Origin: Sinorhizobium kostiense
Lineage (GTDB): Bacteria; Pseudomonadota; Alphaproteobacteria; Rhizobiales; Rhizobiaceae
Direction of reading: 5' to 3'
Assembly: GCF_017874595.1 (NCBI RefSeq)
Contig: NZ_JAGILA010000008.1
Coordinates: 186,001 to 250,000 of the forward strand
Length of the DNA stretch: 64,000 nt
Position numbers and translations under genes: made by a program. Positions 34,437 through 43,312 of the stretch are shown piece after piece (within the stretch, counting starts at the first letter, position 1; each line of letters starts with the position of its first letter). The notes under the pieces were generated by a model, which did no database searches, was not told the DNA's origin, and saw nothing but the letters and a program-made list of their open reading frames with translations.

Positions 34437-34621
34437 CAGAGGCTCCGCGCATTTGGCCATCTCGCATAGCAAAGCCTCGCGCGTGCAATGCATGCGGAGG
34501 CTTAGTTCATGGTGCCTTTGGCACGGATGAAAGCTAGCACGCCTCGGCTTGTTTCGCGAGCGCGGACTCAAAGTTGAGCTGGCTTACTCGTATTCCTAGT
34601 TCAGCTGGAACGGGTTATCCC

Positions 34622-35572
34622 CTAGATGGCCGTCTGCTCGCCTTCGTTGAGAAGGCGCATCAGCGCGATAACCTTTTCCCTCATCCAACGGTGCAGCGGG
34701 TTTGAAGCCGAACGTCGATGCCAGACGGCGATGATCAAGGGCGGATCGATCGGCATGGGGGGGCGGTAGATCTCCAGGCCCATCTGTGGAGCGACCCGTT
34801 CGGCGAGCTGTCGCGGGACCAGCGCGATCAGGTCGCTCTCGGCGACGGCGCGGCAAACGCCGGAAAACACCGGCAGGGTCATCACCACTTTCCGCCGCCG
34901 GCCCACTTTGGCGAGGGCGGCATCGCCCATCGCCGAGAAGTTTCCCTGGGGTGAGAAAAGCGCCTGGCCAATCTCGCAGAAGAGGTCGATCGGCACCGTG
35001 TTACCGGGCGCCACGCCCGCGCTCGTCAAATGGAGATGGTTTCGCCGGGCGATCACGACGAAGCTCGAATAGAAGAGCGGTTGGCTGCTGGTCCAGTCCG
35101 GGATCGACTGGTCCGGAATGAGGGCGAGGTCGGCGTGATAGGTCTCGAGGCTATCGATGTAGCTGTTCGGAACGAGGTCGACGAGTTGCGCCCGGATGCC
35201 GGGCGCCAGTTTGCGCAGCAAATCCGCAAGCGGCGGCATCAGCATTTCGGCGAAGAAATCGCTTGCGGTAATTCGGAACGTCCCCTCGGCGGTCGCCGGA
35301 TCGAAGGTGCTAGGCGGCGCCAGAATGGCTGCGATCCGGTCGAGCTCCTCCCGAAGCGGCAGTTCGATCGACCTGGCGTAGTCGGTCGGAACCAAGCGGT
35401 TGCCATGCCGGACGAGGAGTTCGTCCCCGAGCGAGTGCCGCAATCTACCCAAGGCGCCCGATACCGCGGACTGGGACATGTTCAACCGCTTGCCCGCCTG
35501 CACCGTGGACCCCTCGCGCAGAATGGCATCGAGCACGCGCATCAGATTCAGGTCGAACGTGGCGAAATTCAT
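34622..35572 (-). CDS. LysR-family regulator (NodD-like group)
   Basis: A 316-residue LysR-type regulator. The winged helix covers residues 1-65 (MNFATFDLNLMRVLDAILRE and KRLNMSQSAVSGALGRLRHS), followed by DELLVRHGNRLVPTDYAR. The effector domain begins about residue 90 with GTFRITASDFFAEMLMPPLA. The FDLNLMRVLDAI start and the DxLLVR sequence are typical of the NodD/LinR-like subgroup. It diverges from a cupin gene; the 107 bp between them contains a perfect T-N11-A dyad. Regulation of the cupin gene is the obvious inference; the ligand is unknown. Confidence 0.9.
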   Translation of the reverse strand: MNFATFDLNLMRVLDAILREGSTVQAGKRLNMSQSAVSGALGRLRHSLGDELLVRHGNRLVPTDYARSIELPLREELDRIAAILAPPSTFDPATAEGTFRITASDFFAEMLMPPLADLLRKLAPGIRAQLVDLVPNSYIDSLETYHADLALIPDQSIPDWTSSQPLFYSSFVVIARRNHLHLTSAGVAPGNTVPIDLFCEIGQALFSPQGNFSAMGDAALAKVGRRRKVVMTLPVFSGVCRAVAESDLIALVPRQLAERVAPQMGLEIYRPPMPIDPPLIIAVWHRRSASNPLHRWMREKVIALMRLLNEGEQTAI

Positions 35573-35597
35573 AATCGCGATAGCCCCTATCATAACA

Positions 35598-35612
35598 ATC
35601 GGTTGGACCGAT
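35598..35612. promoter_or_regulatory. LysR-type operator (T-N11-A dyad)
   Basis: ATCGGTTGGACCGAT is a perfect 6 bp inverted repeat with a three-base centre that satisfies T-N11-A. It lies between the divergent LysR and cupin genes, 25 bp upstream of the regulator start. A second perfect palindrome, CGAGAGCGCTCTCG, is at 35641-35654, just before the cupin ribosome site. Confidence 0.6.
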
Positions 35613-35679
35613 ATTGCCGGGGCGGGTATTCACGAGTCAACGAGAGCGCTCTCGGTTTCGAGCTTCAAGGAGAAAAACG

Positions 35680-36129
35680 ATGAATAATGAGCATTACCCC
35701 GGCGATGCCATCGATTGGAACGGCGTCAAGTACAGCACAATCCTGTCTACCGAGGCTACCGGTGGCAAGATGTCGATCGTCGACAGCCTCTCGCCCGTCG
35801 GCAGCGGCCCTCCTCGGCACGTACACGAGAGGGAAGACGAGATATTTGTGATCGTCACAGGCCGGTGCAAATTCTGGCTGGAGGGCGAAGAGTTGAGCCG
35901 CGGTCCGGGCGAGACGGTGTTCATCCCGCGTGGATCAGAACATACGTTCCAAATCGTCGGGGACGTCCCCTGCCGCCATCTCGTGATCCTGACGCCGGGG
36001 GGCTTCGAAGGCTTCTTTACGGAAATGGCGGCTGGCCAGTACTCCGTCGCAACCGATATGCCGGCGATCATGGAGGCCGCGGGCCGCCATCATCTCCGCT
36101 TTACCGGACCGCCGCTGGCGATCGACTGA
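35680..36129 (+). CDS. Cupin-domain protein
   Basis: A 149-residue single-cupin protein. Motif 1 is GSGPPRHVHEREDEIFVIVT, with the two His and the Glu that bind metal. Motif 2 is PGETVFIPRGSEHTFQI, with the last His. All four ligands are present, so it probably binds Mn, Fe or Ni. After the barrel there is a helical tail (FEGFFTEMAAGQYSVATDMP). The start at 35680 follows AAGGAGAAAAACG. Substrate or enzymatic role is unknown; similar proteins are often annotated as quercetin dioxygenase-like. It is divergent from a LysR gene. Confidence 0.85.
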   Translation: MNNEHYPGDAIDWNGVKYSTILSTEATGGKMSIVDSLSPVGSGPPRHVHEREDEIFVIVTGRCKFWLEGEELSRGPGETVFIPRGSEHTFQIVGDVPCRHLVILTPGGFEGFFTEMAAGQYSVATDMPAIMEAAGRHHLRFTGPPLAID

Positions 36130-36139
36130 AGACCGGGCA

Positions 36140-36158
36140 GGGGCGGAAAGCCCGCCCC
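36140..36158. terminator. Probable bidirectional terminator hairpin
   Basis: GGGGCGG, loop AAAGC, CCGCCCC forms a strong 7 bp stem in the 46 bp between the convergent cupin and MFS genes. No T-run follows on either side, so efficiency is uncertain. Confidence 0.45.
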
Positions 36159-36175
36159 CGCGTTCTCATCTCGCA

Positions 36176-37465
36176 TCAGACCTGAGCGCCGTGGTCATGC
36201 GCCACATCCTTGTCTCCCGGGTGGGTGAAGAGCTTGCCTCTCTCCGCCCAGAGCGTCGCTACGATGGTCAGCAGGCCGAAGATCGCGAAGCCGCCGAACA
36301 GCGGCTTCAGCGTGCCATCGAAGAGCTGGCCGACTGTGCCGCCGATCAGCGCCCCGCCGGTCGTAGAGACGAAGCCGGTGATCGCGGTCGCGGTTCCGGC
36401 GAGATGTCCCATCGGTTCCAGGCTGATGGCGGTGAAGTTGGTGGCGATGACGGCGAAAAACATCAGCAGAACGGAGAACATGACATAGCTGACGACGAAG
36501 GCCGGCGTGCCCGCGAGCGACATGAGAAAGCCGGCGGCCGCCAGAATTGTGAACAGGATCATCGCCGTATGCGAGATGCGCCGCATGCCGAAGCTGCGGA
36601 CGAAGAAGCCATTGGCGAAATTGGCAGCAGCAATGCCGCTCGCCGTTGCGGCAAACGCGATCGGCAGCCATTCGCCGAGACCATAGATTTCGCCGAAGAC
36701 TTGCTGGACGGTCACGATATAGGCGCAGATGACCGCGGTGAAGAGCGTCATTCCGATCATGTAGCCGCAGGTGATGCGGTTCGTCAGCACCGTCCTGAAG
36801 CCGGAGAGCACGGCGCTCACCGACAGCGGCAGGCGCTCTTCCCGCGGAAGCGACTCCTTCATCCGCGTCAGCGCCCAGAAGAAGAGAACGGAGCCGATGC
36901 AGCCGATCAGCGTGAAGATCCAATGCCAGCTGGCATAGGAGATCACGAGCTGGCCGAATGATGGTGCGACGATCGGGACGATCATGAAGACGATCATCAC
37001 ATAGGACATGACGCGGGCCATCTCGCGGCCGCCGAAGCAGTCGCGAACGATCGCGAGCGTCGTGATGCGGATGGCGGCGGCTCCGATCCCCTGGATGAAG
37101 CGCAAGGCGAGCAGCAGCTCGAAGCTCGTCGCTTGCGAGGCGGCGAACATCGAGAGGGTGAAGACGCAAAGGCCGCCCATGAGGACGACGCGCCGTCCGA
37201 AGGCATCGGAAAGGCTGCCGAAGAAGATCTGCGAAAAGCCGAAGCCGAAGAAGAACACGCCGATGACGAGCTGCGCATCATTCGCATCGGCGATATCGAA
37301 CGAATGTCCGATGCTCGGCAGGGCCGGCAGCATACTGTCGATCGCTATCGCGACACTTGCCGTCATGAGGGCGATGGTGATGACGAACTCGGTGAGCCCC
37401 ATGTGAAGGCGAGCCGCGCCCGAAACCGCGCCAAGAGTATCCGATTGTCTGGTGATGGAAGACAT
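36176..37465 (-). CDS. MFS exporter, Bcr/CflA family (first of two)
   Basis: A 429-residue twelve-helix drug exporter. After an N-terminal cytosolic stretch, the first helix pair is followed by SMLPALPSIGHSFDIADAND, the family's D-x-x-LPAL motif. FGSLSDAFGRRVVLMGG is the MFS motif A loop. LRFIQGIGAAAIRITTLAIV is motif B of Bcr/CflA, with the conserved Arg. The second half starts near residue 230 and carries no soluble domain. The start MSSITRQSDTLG at 37465 was chosen; a 32-residue upstream extension has no ribosome site. It is 49 bp after a paralogous gene on the same strand. Substrates are unknown. Confidence 0.88.
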   Translation of the reverse strand: MSSITRQSDTLGAVSGAARLHMGLTEFVITIALMTASVAIAIDSMLPALPSIGHSFDIADANDAQLVIGVFFFGFGFSQIFFGSLSDAFGRRVVLMGGLCVFTLSMFAASQATSFELLLALRFIQGIGAAAIRITTLAIVRDCFGGREMARVMSYVMIVFMIVPIVAPSFGQLVISYASWHWIFTLIGCIGSVLFFWALTRMKESLPREERLPLSVSAVLSGFRTVLTNRITCGYMIGMTLFTAVICAYIVTVQQVFGEIYGLGEWLPIAFAATASGIAAANFANGFFVRSFGMRRISHTAMILFTILAAAGFLMSLAGTPAFVVSYVMFSVLLMFFAVIATNFTAISLEPMGHLAGTATAITGFVSTTGGALIGGTVGQLFDGTLKPLFGGFAIFGLLTIVATLWAERGKLFTHPGDKDVAHDHGAQV

Positions 37466-37514
37466 TTCGAGTATCCGTATTGTAACCGGGGACTTGCGGT
37501 GCGTTCGAAGACCG

Positions 37515-38753
37515 TTAGCCCGCAGGGTTGTGCGGCCGGAAAAGCTTTCCGCCTTCGGCAATCAGCACGAAGGCGAGGGCGAAAACGGAGAGAGTGAAGA
37601 ACCCGACGGCAAGCGGAGTCACTGTTCCGTCGAAGGCCTGACCGATCATCGCACCAATGAACGCGCCTCCGATTGTCTGTGTGAACCCGAGCACGGAAGA
37701 GGCGGTGCCCGCAACATGCCCGAGCGGCTCCATCGCCATTGCATTGAAATTGGCCGCCATCAGACCGAACTGAAACATCGCGGCCGATTGCAGGACAACG
37801 AAGAGCGCAAGCGGCAGCGGCCCTGCAAGGGACAGCGACATCCAGGCGAGGCTTGCCAGCCCGTAGCCCAGAAGAGCGGCATGCGAAAGCGCTCGCATGC
37901 CGAACCGCTGTACGAGGCGCGAATTGGTGAACGAGGCGAGCGCCATCATGCCGGCGAAAGCCGCGAAGACCGCCGGAAACCAGATTCCGAGACCGTAAAT
38001 GCCGACGAGGATCTGTTGCGCCGAGTTGACGAAGCCAAACAGCCCGCCGAGGAGTACGGAGGTCGCCAGCGTATAGAACAGGGCAAGCCGGTTCGTCAGC
38101 ACGATCCGGAAACCCTCCAGTATCACCGAGGCGGTGAACGCTCGCCGATAGGCCGGATCAAGCGTTTCGCGGAGGCTAAGGGCGACCGGAATCGAGATGG
38201 CGAGCGCGAAAAGCGCAATGACCACGAATATCATGTGCCACTCGGCAAAGATCATGATTACCTGACCGATGCTGGGTGCGACGACCGGAACGATCATGAA
38301 CACCATCATCACCAGCGACATGATCTCCGCCATCTGACGGCCGCCGTAGACATCACGGACGATGGAGACGGTGACGACACGGGTCGCCGCTGCGCCGACG
38401 CCCTGGACGAAGCGGAAGATGAGAAGCGTGGTGAAGGTCGGGACGAAGACGATCGCAAGCGCGCACACGCCATAGAGCGCCAGGCCGCCCAGGAGCGGCG
38501 CCTTCCGCCCGAAACGGTCCGAAAGCGGGCCAAATCCCAATTGGGCAAAACCGAGGCCGAACAGGTAGGCCGAGATGATGTATTGGCGATCGTTTTCGTC
38601 GGCGACGCCGAGACTGGCGCCGATTTCCTGCAGCCCCGGCAACATGATGTCGATCGAGATCGCGTTGATCGACATGAGCATGGCCATGAGCGCGATGAAC
38701 TGGGTTTTCGACAGCCCCGACAGGGCAGCAGTGTGGTCTATCGGCTTCGTCAT
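37515..38753 (-). CDS. MFS exporter, Bcr/CflA family (second of two)
   Basis: A 412-residue paralogue of the downstream MFS protein, clearly a tandem duplicate. It has ISIDIMLPGLQEIGASLGVA (helix 1 to loop), FGPLSDRFGRKAPLLGG (motif A) and RFVQGVGAAATRVVTVSIVR (motif B). Twelve helices are evident. The start MTKPIDHTAALSGLSKTQFI precedes helix 1 directly. The gene is first in a probable two-gene operon. Upstream there is an imperfect inverted repeat at 38871-38911 that could be an operator. Confidence 0.88.
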   Translation of the reverse strand: MTKPIDHTAALSGLSKTQFIALMAMLMSINAISIDIMLPGLQEIGASLGVADENDRQYIISAYLFGLGFAQLGFGPLSDRFGRKAPLLGGLALYGVCALAIVFVPTFTTLLIFRFVQGVGAAATRVVTVSIVRDVYGGRQMAEIMSLVMMVFMIVPVVAPSIGQVIMIFAEWHMIFVVIALFALAISIPVALSLRETLDPAYRRAFTASVILEGFRIVLTNRLALFYTLATSVLLGGLFGFVNSAQQILVGIYGLGIWFPAVFAAFAGMMALASFTNSRLVQRFGMRALSHAALLGYGLASLAWMSLSLAGPLPLALFVVLQSAAMFQFGLMAANFNAMAMEPLGHVAGTASSVLGFTQTIGGAFIGAMIGQAFDGTVTPLAVGFFTLSVFALAFVLIAEGGKLFRPHNPAG

Positions 38754-39075
38754 TTCATGAAACCTGTAGTGGTTCTTGAGCCCATCCTTCGGCGAGAAGG
38801 CGAGAGGCTAGGCACAATGCCTTGATCATCCAAAGTAACTTCAGTACTGAACCGAACTGTTTGCAGCCGCCGGTAACGGCCGAATTGGCGAGAGGGGCCG
38901 GTCTGTTACCGAACGCGGCATGCGTCCGCAGACGCGCTCGGCTCGTATCGCAATGCGAGCATCGCGATTTACTCATGCAGCGCGCCGAAATTTAGCCGGG
39001 CGACATATAGGCCCGGAATCAAAAAAGGCGGTCGCCCCGCCTTTTCCGATCTGGCGAAAATGCCGCTGGTCGGGG
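38754..39075. other. 322 bp region between MFS gene and grxD
   Basis: No coding gene is recognised. It holds the promoter of the MFS pair (minus), an imperfect inverted repeat (CGGTAACGGCC at 38871-38881 and GGCCGGTCTGTTACCG at 38896-38911), and the grxD terminator at its right end. Confidence 0.5.
39021..39045 (-). terminator. Rho-independent terminator of the purL/bolA/grxD strand
   Basis: On the minus strand AAAAGGCGGGGCGACCGCC and a TTTTTT run form a GGCGG/CCGCC stem 31 bp after the grxD stop. The A-run on the other arm makes it work in both directions. Confidence 0.85.
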
Positions 39076-39411
39076 TCAGGCGGCTCCCTTGACGGAGATC
39101 CCATTCTCCTCAAGCATCGACTGGAGTTCACCGGCCTGGAACATCTCCCTGACGATGTCGCAGCCGCCGACGAATTCGCCTTTCACGTAAAGCTGCGGAA
39201 TGGTCGGCCAGTTGGAATAGTCCTTGATGCCCTGGCGCAGGTCCGCGTCGGCGAGCACATTGATGCCCTTGTAGTCGACGCCGACATAATCGAGGATCTG
39301 CACGACCTGGCCGGAGAAGCCGCACTGCGGAAACTGCGGCGTGCCCTTCATGAAGAGAACGACGTCGTTCGTCTTGACCTCGTTGTCGATGAAATCGTGA
39401 ATTCCGCTCAT
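39076..39411 (-). CDS. grxD: Monothiol glutaredoxin Grx4-type
   Basis: A 111-residue monothiol glutaredoxin that carries a [2Fe-2S] cluster and delivers it in Fe-S assembly or iron sensing. The CGFS active site is in [14 protein letters not shown]. The other family marks are [10 protein letters not shown], the cis-proline region [20 protein letters not shown] and the glutathione-binding Gly-Gly-Cys-Asp. BolA, its usual partner, is encoded 365 bp upstream on the same strand, with a small basic gene between them. No signal peptide is present; the location is cytosolic. Confidence 0.96.
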   Translation of the reverse strand: MSGIHDFIDNEVKTNDVVLFMKGTPQFPQCGFSGQVVQILDYVGVDYKGINVLADADLRQGIKDYSNWPTIPQLYVKGEFVGGCDIVREMFQAGELQSMLEENGISVKGAA

Positions 39412-39534
39412 GATGTATTCCTTCCTGCGCCGGCTTCAAGGACCGGATCTCGATTGCCGCTTAGATAGCATGCATGGGCGGAGTTTTCACCCCATCCAGG
39501 CGCAATAATTATTGATGGTCCTCAAAATGTGGCT

Positions 39535-39771
39535 CTAGGCCGAGCGGCGACGGGATTTGCTTCGGGCCGCTGCCGTGCGGCGACGGCTCGTCTGTTTTTT
39601 TGCCGGTTTTCGGATCGCCGCCTCGATGACGTCGGCGAGAATGCTACCGGTCTTCCGCGATCGGCGCTTCGTACGTTTCGTTGTGGTTCTCGTCGCGCCG
39701 GTCTTCTTGAGGATCTCCTTCAACGCGCCGTCGATCACGACGCCGACGAGCTCCTTGATCAGGTCTGCCAT
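39535..39771 (-). CDS. Small basic protein between bolA and grxD, 78 residues
   Basis: The protein begins MADLIKELVGVVIDGALKEI, an amphipathic helix. It continues into a strongly basic second half (TTTKRTKRRSRKTGSIL, then AIRKPAKKQTSRRRTAAARS and a final KSRRRSA). It has no cysteine and one recognisable helix per half, and no family is known to me. The Lys/Arg-rich tail suggests nucleic-acid binding. It starts 5 bp after the bolA stop and so is translated with it. A role near the GrxD-BolA iron-sulfur pair is suggested only by position. Confidence 0.6.
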   Translation of the reverse strand: MADLIKELVGVVIDGALKEILKKTGATRTTTKRTKRRSRKTGSILADVIEAAIRKPAKKQTSRRRTAAARSKSRRRSA

Positions 39772-39776
39772 GCGCT

Positions 39777-40010
39777 TCAGTCCGGAGCGCTGGTCTGAAG
39801 CGCGAGAGCGTGCAGCATGCCGCCCATATTGCCCTTGAGGGCGTTGTAGACCATCTGGTGCTGCTGGACGCGCGTCTTGCCACGAAACGCTTCGGCCACG
39901 ACTTCGGCGGCATAGTGGTCGCCGTCACCGGCCAAATCGCGGATCGTGACCTTGGCGCCGGGAATCCCAGCCTTGATCATGTCTTCGATATCGCCTGGTG
40001 TCATGGGCAT
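39777..40010 (-). CDS. BolA-family protein
   Basis: A 77-residue BolA/IbaG-type protein that binds a shared [2Fe-2S] cluster with monothiol glutaredoxins. The class II KH-like fold shows as IEDMIKAGIPGAKVTIRDLA, then DHYAAEVVAEAFRGKTRVQQ and HQMVYNALKGNMGGMLHALA. The invariant His of the VQQHQMVYNAL helix is the expected cluster ligand. It lies between purL (131 bp upstream) and the small basic gene; grxD follows on the same strand. In rhizobia this pair is linked to iron-dependent regulation. Confidence 0.93.
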   Translation of the reverse strand: MPMTPGDIEDMIKAGIPGAKVTIRDLAGDGDHYAAEVVAEAFRGKTRVQQHQMVYNALKGNMGGMLHALALQTSAPD

Positions 40011-40140
40011 GATACGCCAACTCCCTTGTTATTCTGCGAGGCGGCAACGTCTCTTGCCGCCCATCCATGACAGCAAGGGAACCACGATTCAGTGAAGGAA
40101 AGCAAATGCTGATTTGAAGCTTTCTGCGGGTGCGGTCGGA

Positions 40141-42372
40141 TCAATTATCCGGCGCCAGATCGCCGCTCATGTAGTCGGGGAACCAGGCTTCATGTGCCGA
40201 GCGCAACGCATCGACCGCAACCGCCTTGGCGTCGCCGAGCTTGACTGCCTCCCCACCCGTCCTGCCGATGACGGGCAAGGCGACGCCTGCGGTCTTCGCC
40301 CGCTCCGCGACCGCTTCCACATTGCTTGAGGCGACGGTGACGACATAGCGGCCCTGGTCCTCGCCGTAGAAGACCGGAATCGGGTCGCGCCCCGCCGGTG
40401 CCTCGATCGTCGCACCGATGCCGGAGGCGATGGCCATCTCCGCCACGGCCATGGCGAGGCCGCCGGAGGAGCAGTCGTGGACCGCCGTCACCAGACCGCT
40501 TTCGATCAGGCTTCGGACGAAGTCGCCGACCTTGCGCTCGTGCGCGAGATCCACGTGCGGCGCCGGGCCGTCGGTGCGGCCATGGATATCGCGCATATAG
40601 ACCGACTGGGCGATATGGCTGCCCAAGCCTTCCGGCGCGCCTGCGAGCAGGACCGTTTCGTCCGGCGCGGCGAAGCGGATGCGCGCCATCTTCGACCAGT
40701 CCCGTACCAGACCGACGCCGCCGATGGTCGGCGTCGGCAGGATCGCCTGGCCGTTGGTCTCGTTGTAAAGCGAGACGTTGCCGGAAACGATCGGGAAATC
40801 GAGCGTGCGGCAGGCGTCGCCGATACCTTTGATCGCATGCACGAACTGGCTCATGATCTCCGGCCGTTCCGGATTGCCGAAGTTGAGGTTGTCGGTCGCG
40901 GCGAGAGGCAGGGCGCCGGTCGCCGTCAGGTTGCGCCAGCACTCGGCAACTGCCTGCTTGCCGCCTTCGTAGGGGTCGGCCTCGACATAACGCGGCGTCA
41001 CGTCGGAGGAGAAGGCGAGCGCCTTGCTCTGATGCTCATCAACGCGCACCACGCCGGCGTCACCGCCCGGCAATTGCAGCGAATTGCCCTGGATCAGCGT
41101 ATCGTATTGCTCGTAGACCCAGCGGCGCGAGGAATTGTTCGGAGAACCGACAAGCTTCAGGAGCGCATCGGCGATATCGGCCTGCGGTATATCGTTCGTC
41201 TCGAGCGGCGAGGGGCTCTTGGCCGGCGTCCAGGGCCGGTCATATTCCGGTGCCTCGTCGCCGAGTTCCTTGATCGGCAGGTTCGCGACCTCTTCGCCCT
41301 GGTGCAGGATGCGGAAGCGCAGGTCGTCGGTCGTCTTGCCGACGATTGCGAAATCGAGGCCCCACTTGACGAAGATCGCCTTGGCCTCTTCCTCCTTCTC
41401 CGGGCGCAGCACCATCAGCATGCGCTCCTGGCTTTCCGAGAGCATCATCTCGTAGGCCGTCATCTGTTCTTCGCGCACCGGTACCTTGTCGAGGTCGAGC
41501 TCGATGCCGAGGTCGCCCTTGGCCCCCATCTCGACCGCGGAACAGGTGAGGCCGGCCGCGCCCATGTCCTGGATGGCGATCACGGCGCCGGTCTGCATCA
41601 GTTCGAGGCAGGCCTCGAGCAGGCATTTTTCGGTGAAGGGGTCGCCGACCTGCACCGTCGGGCGTTTCTCCTCGATCGACTCGTCGAATTCGGCCGATGC
41701 CATGGTGGCGCCGCCGACGCCGTCGCGGCCGGTCTTGGCGCCGAGATAGACGACGGGAAGCCCGACGCCCTCCGCCTTGGAATAGAAGATCGCGTCGCTC
41801 TTGGCGAGGCCCGCGGCAAAAGCGTTGACGAGGATGTTGCCGTTATAGCGTGCATCGAATTCGACCTCGCCGCCGACCGTCGGGACGCCGAAGGAATTGC
41901 CGTAGCCGCCGACGCCGGCGACGACGCCGGAGACGAGGTGCCGCGTCTTCGGATGGTCGGGAGAGCCGAAACGCAGCGCGTTCATGGCGGCGATGGGGCG
42001 CGCGCCCATCGTGAAGACGTCGCGAAGAATGCCGCCGACCCCGGTCGCCGCACCCTGATAGGGCTCGATATAGGAGGGGTGATTGTGGCTCTCCATCTTG
42101 AAGACAACGCAGTCGCCGTCATCGATGTCGACGACACCGGCATTTTCGCCGGGACCCTGGATGACGCGTGGTCCCTTGGTCGGCAACGTGCGCAGCCACT
42201 TCTTCGAGGACTTGTACGAGCAATGTTCGTTCCACATCGCCGAGAAAATCCCGAGCTCGGTGAAGGTCGGCTCGCGCCCGATGAGGCTCAGGATGCGCTC
42301 GTATTCATCGGGTTTGAGCCCGTGCGAGGCGATGAGGTCCGGGGAAATGGGGCGGGTGTTGGAAATCGTCAT
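40141..42372 (-). CDS. purL: Phosphoribosylformylglycinamidine synthase subunit PurL
   Basis: A 743-residue small-type PurL, the ATP-dependent synthetase subunit of FGAM synthase (step four of purine synthesis). It must work with PurQ (glutaminase) and PurS, both encoded about 15 kb away in this window. Recognisable blocks are [55 protein letters not shown] and [17 protein letters not shown]. Length matches the Bacillus-type enzyme; there is no glutaminase domain. The bolA, basic-protein and grxD genes lie downstream. Confidence 0.97.
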   Translation of the reverse strand: MTISNTRPISPDLIASHGLKPDEYERILSLIGREPTFTELGIFSAMWNEHCSYKSSKKWLRTLPTKGPRVIQGPGENAGVVDIDDGDCVVFKMESHNHPSYIEPYQGAATGVGGILRDVFTMGARPIAAMNALRFGSPDHPKTRHLVSGVVAGVGGYGNSFGVPTVGGEVEFDARYNGNILVNAFAAGLAKSDAIFYSKAEGVGLPVVYLGAKTGRDGVGGATMASAEFDESIEEKRPTVQVGDPFTEKCLLEACLELMQTGAVIAIQDMGAAGLTCSAVEMGAKGDLGIELDLDKVPVREEQMTAYEMMLSESQERMLMVLRPEKEEEAKAIFVKWGLDFAIVGKTTDDLRFRILHQGEEVANLPIKELGDEAPEYDRPWTPAKSPSPLETNDIPQADIADALLKLVGSPNNSSRRWVYEQYDTLIQGNSLQLPGGDAGVVRVDEHQSKALAFSSDVTPRYVEADPYEGGKQAVAECWRNLTATGALPLAATDNLNFGNPERPEIMSQFVHAIKGIGDACRTLDFPIVSGNVSLYNETNGQAILPTPTIGGVGLVRDWSKMARIRFAAPDETVLLAGAPEGLGSHIAQSVYMRDIHGRTDGPAPHVDLAHERKVGDFVRSLIESGLVTAVHDCSSGGLAMAVAEMAIASGIGATIEAPAGRDPIPVFYGEDQGRYVVTVASSNVEAVAERAKTAGVALPVIGRTGGEAVKLGDAKAVAVDALRSAHEAWFPDYMSGDLAPDN

Positions 42373-42458
42373 CGTCGACCGTCAATCCTTCGGGCGGCGC
42401 GCAAACCCTTCCGGGAGAATACGGCGCGTGCGAACCGCAATAGACACTGATATAAAGT

Positions 42459-42504
42459 GCTGCAGCGACCAAGGCGCGCCTGATCAAGGCGCACGGCGCT
42501 GCAG
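42459..42504. repeat. Intergenic repeat A, short copy left of the accessory block
   Basis: CTGCAGCGACCAAGGCGCGC to CGGCGCTGCAG is a long hairpin preceded by AAAGTG. It matches the orientation and order of the copy at 57340-57382 (CTACAGCGACC to GGCGCTGTAG, also preceded by AAAGTG). It lies upstream of purL. Confidence 0.65.
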
Positions 42505-42636
42505 GGGAGCGTTTCGCGGCTTCTTTAGCCTAAGCGGCGCCGCGGCGCGACAGAAAAATACCGTCGATCAACAGGTCCCCGGCTCGGCGCCCTCGCCAAA
42601 GAAGAGGTCAGATCCGAGCCGCGTCTTGCAGGCAGC

Positions 42637-43221
42637 CTAGAACTGGTAGCCAAGCATCAGCCCGGCCCGGGTGAGGCCGCCATTGGGACCGTCGCAAAGA
42701 TTGGCGTGCGAATTGTGCTCGATTGTCGCCGACAGGTTCCAGTTGGCGTCGAAACGATAGCCGGCGGCGGCATATTCGCGAAACAAAACACGGCATCCAA
42801 GCCGCGGCCCGTCGGAGCCGTCGCCGTCGAGCTCGCCATCGTGGAGCGTCGCGCCGACACCCAGCTCGACGAAGAACCTTTCGGTGAGGTCGGCGTCCCA
42901 GCTGAAGCCGCCATAGATCTGGTTGACACCATTCGACGAGGTTGCGACCGAAGTCCCGGCATGGATGCGTGGACGGAGTATCTTGTCCGTCAGGGTGCTC
43001 GCACTATTCGCCCCCAGAGGGTCGAAGAAGACCGTCAAAGACGGGAAGGCACCACTCTCCTGGTGCATTCCCTCCGCGACGGGCAGCGTGGCGCCGAAGC
43101 GCACTTCGTCGAACACCGGATCTTGCGCATGGGTCGTCGTGGTCGCGATGCCGGCTGCAAGCGCGACAACGGCCGCGACCGATTGGAAACCCGCGACCAT
43201 AAACCTCCTCGAAAGGGCCAT
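42637..43221 (-). CDS. PagL-like lipid A 3-O-deacylase
   Basis: A 194-residue outer-membrane beta-barrel protein. The signal peptide is in MALSRRFMVAGFQSVAAVVA with cleavage near THAQ. The mature part has alternating strands such as NQIYGGFSWDADLTERFFVE and RFDANWNLSATIEHNSHANL. The catalytic His-x-Ser pair of PagL appears as EHNSHANLC near the C-terminus. The chain ends in an aromatic, as barrels do (LMLGYQF). The enzyme removes the 3-O acyl chain of lipid A. It lies between purL and the MocR gene on the same strand. Confidence 0.85.
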   Translation of the reverse strand: MALSRRFMVAGFQSVAAVVALAAGIATTTTHAQDPVFDEVRFGATLPVAEGMHQESGAFPSLTVFFDPLGANSASTLTDKILRPRIHAGTSVATSSNGVNQIYGGFSWDADLTERFFVELGVGATLHDGELDGDGSDGPRLGCRVLFREYAAAGYRFDANWNLSATIEHNSHANLCDGPNGGLTRAGLMLGYQF

Positions 43222-43312
43222 GCCGAAATCCTTCGAAACGAATCAACCTAATGCAACTAGCGCGACTATAGACCGCGCTTGCGTGCAGGAAAGTCGCCTT
43301 CGCAAGAAGATT

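Noticed and set aside
39535..40010. A toxin-antitoxin pair (two small adjacent genes)
   Set aside because: The upstream gene is a clear BolA protein. The second has no toxin or antitoxin pattern.
40477..42450. A 657-codon open frame on the plus strand across purL
   Set aside because: It is antisense to purL, whose protein shows all family motifs. The plus-strand translation has no recognisable domain and reflects high-GC codon bias.
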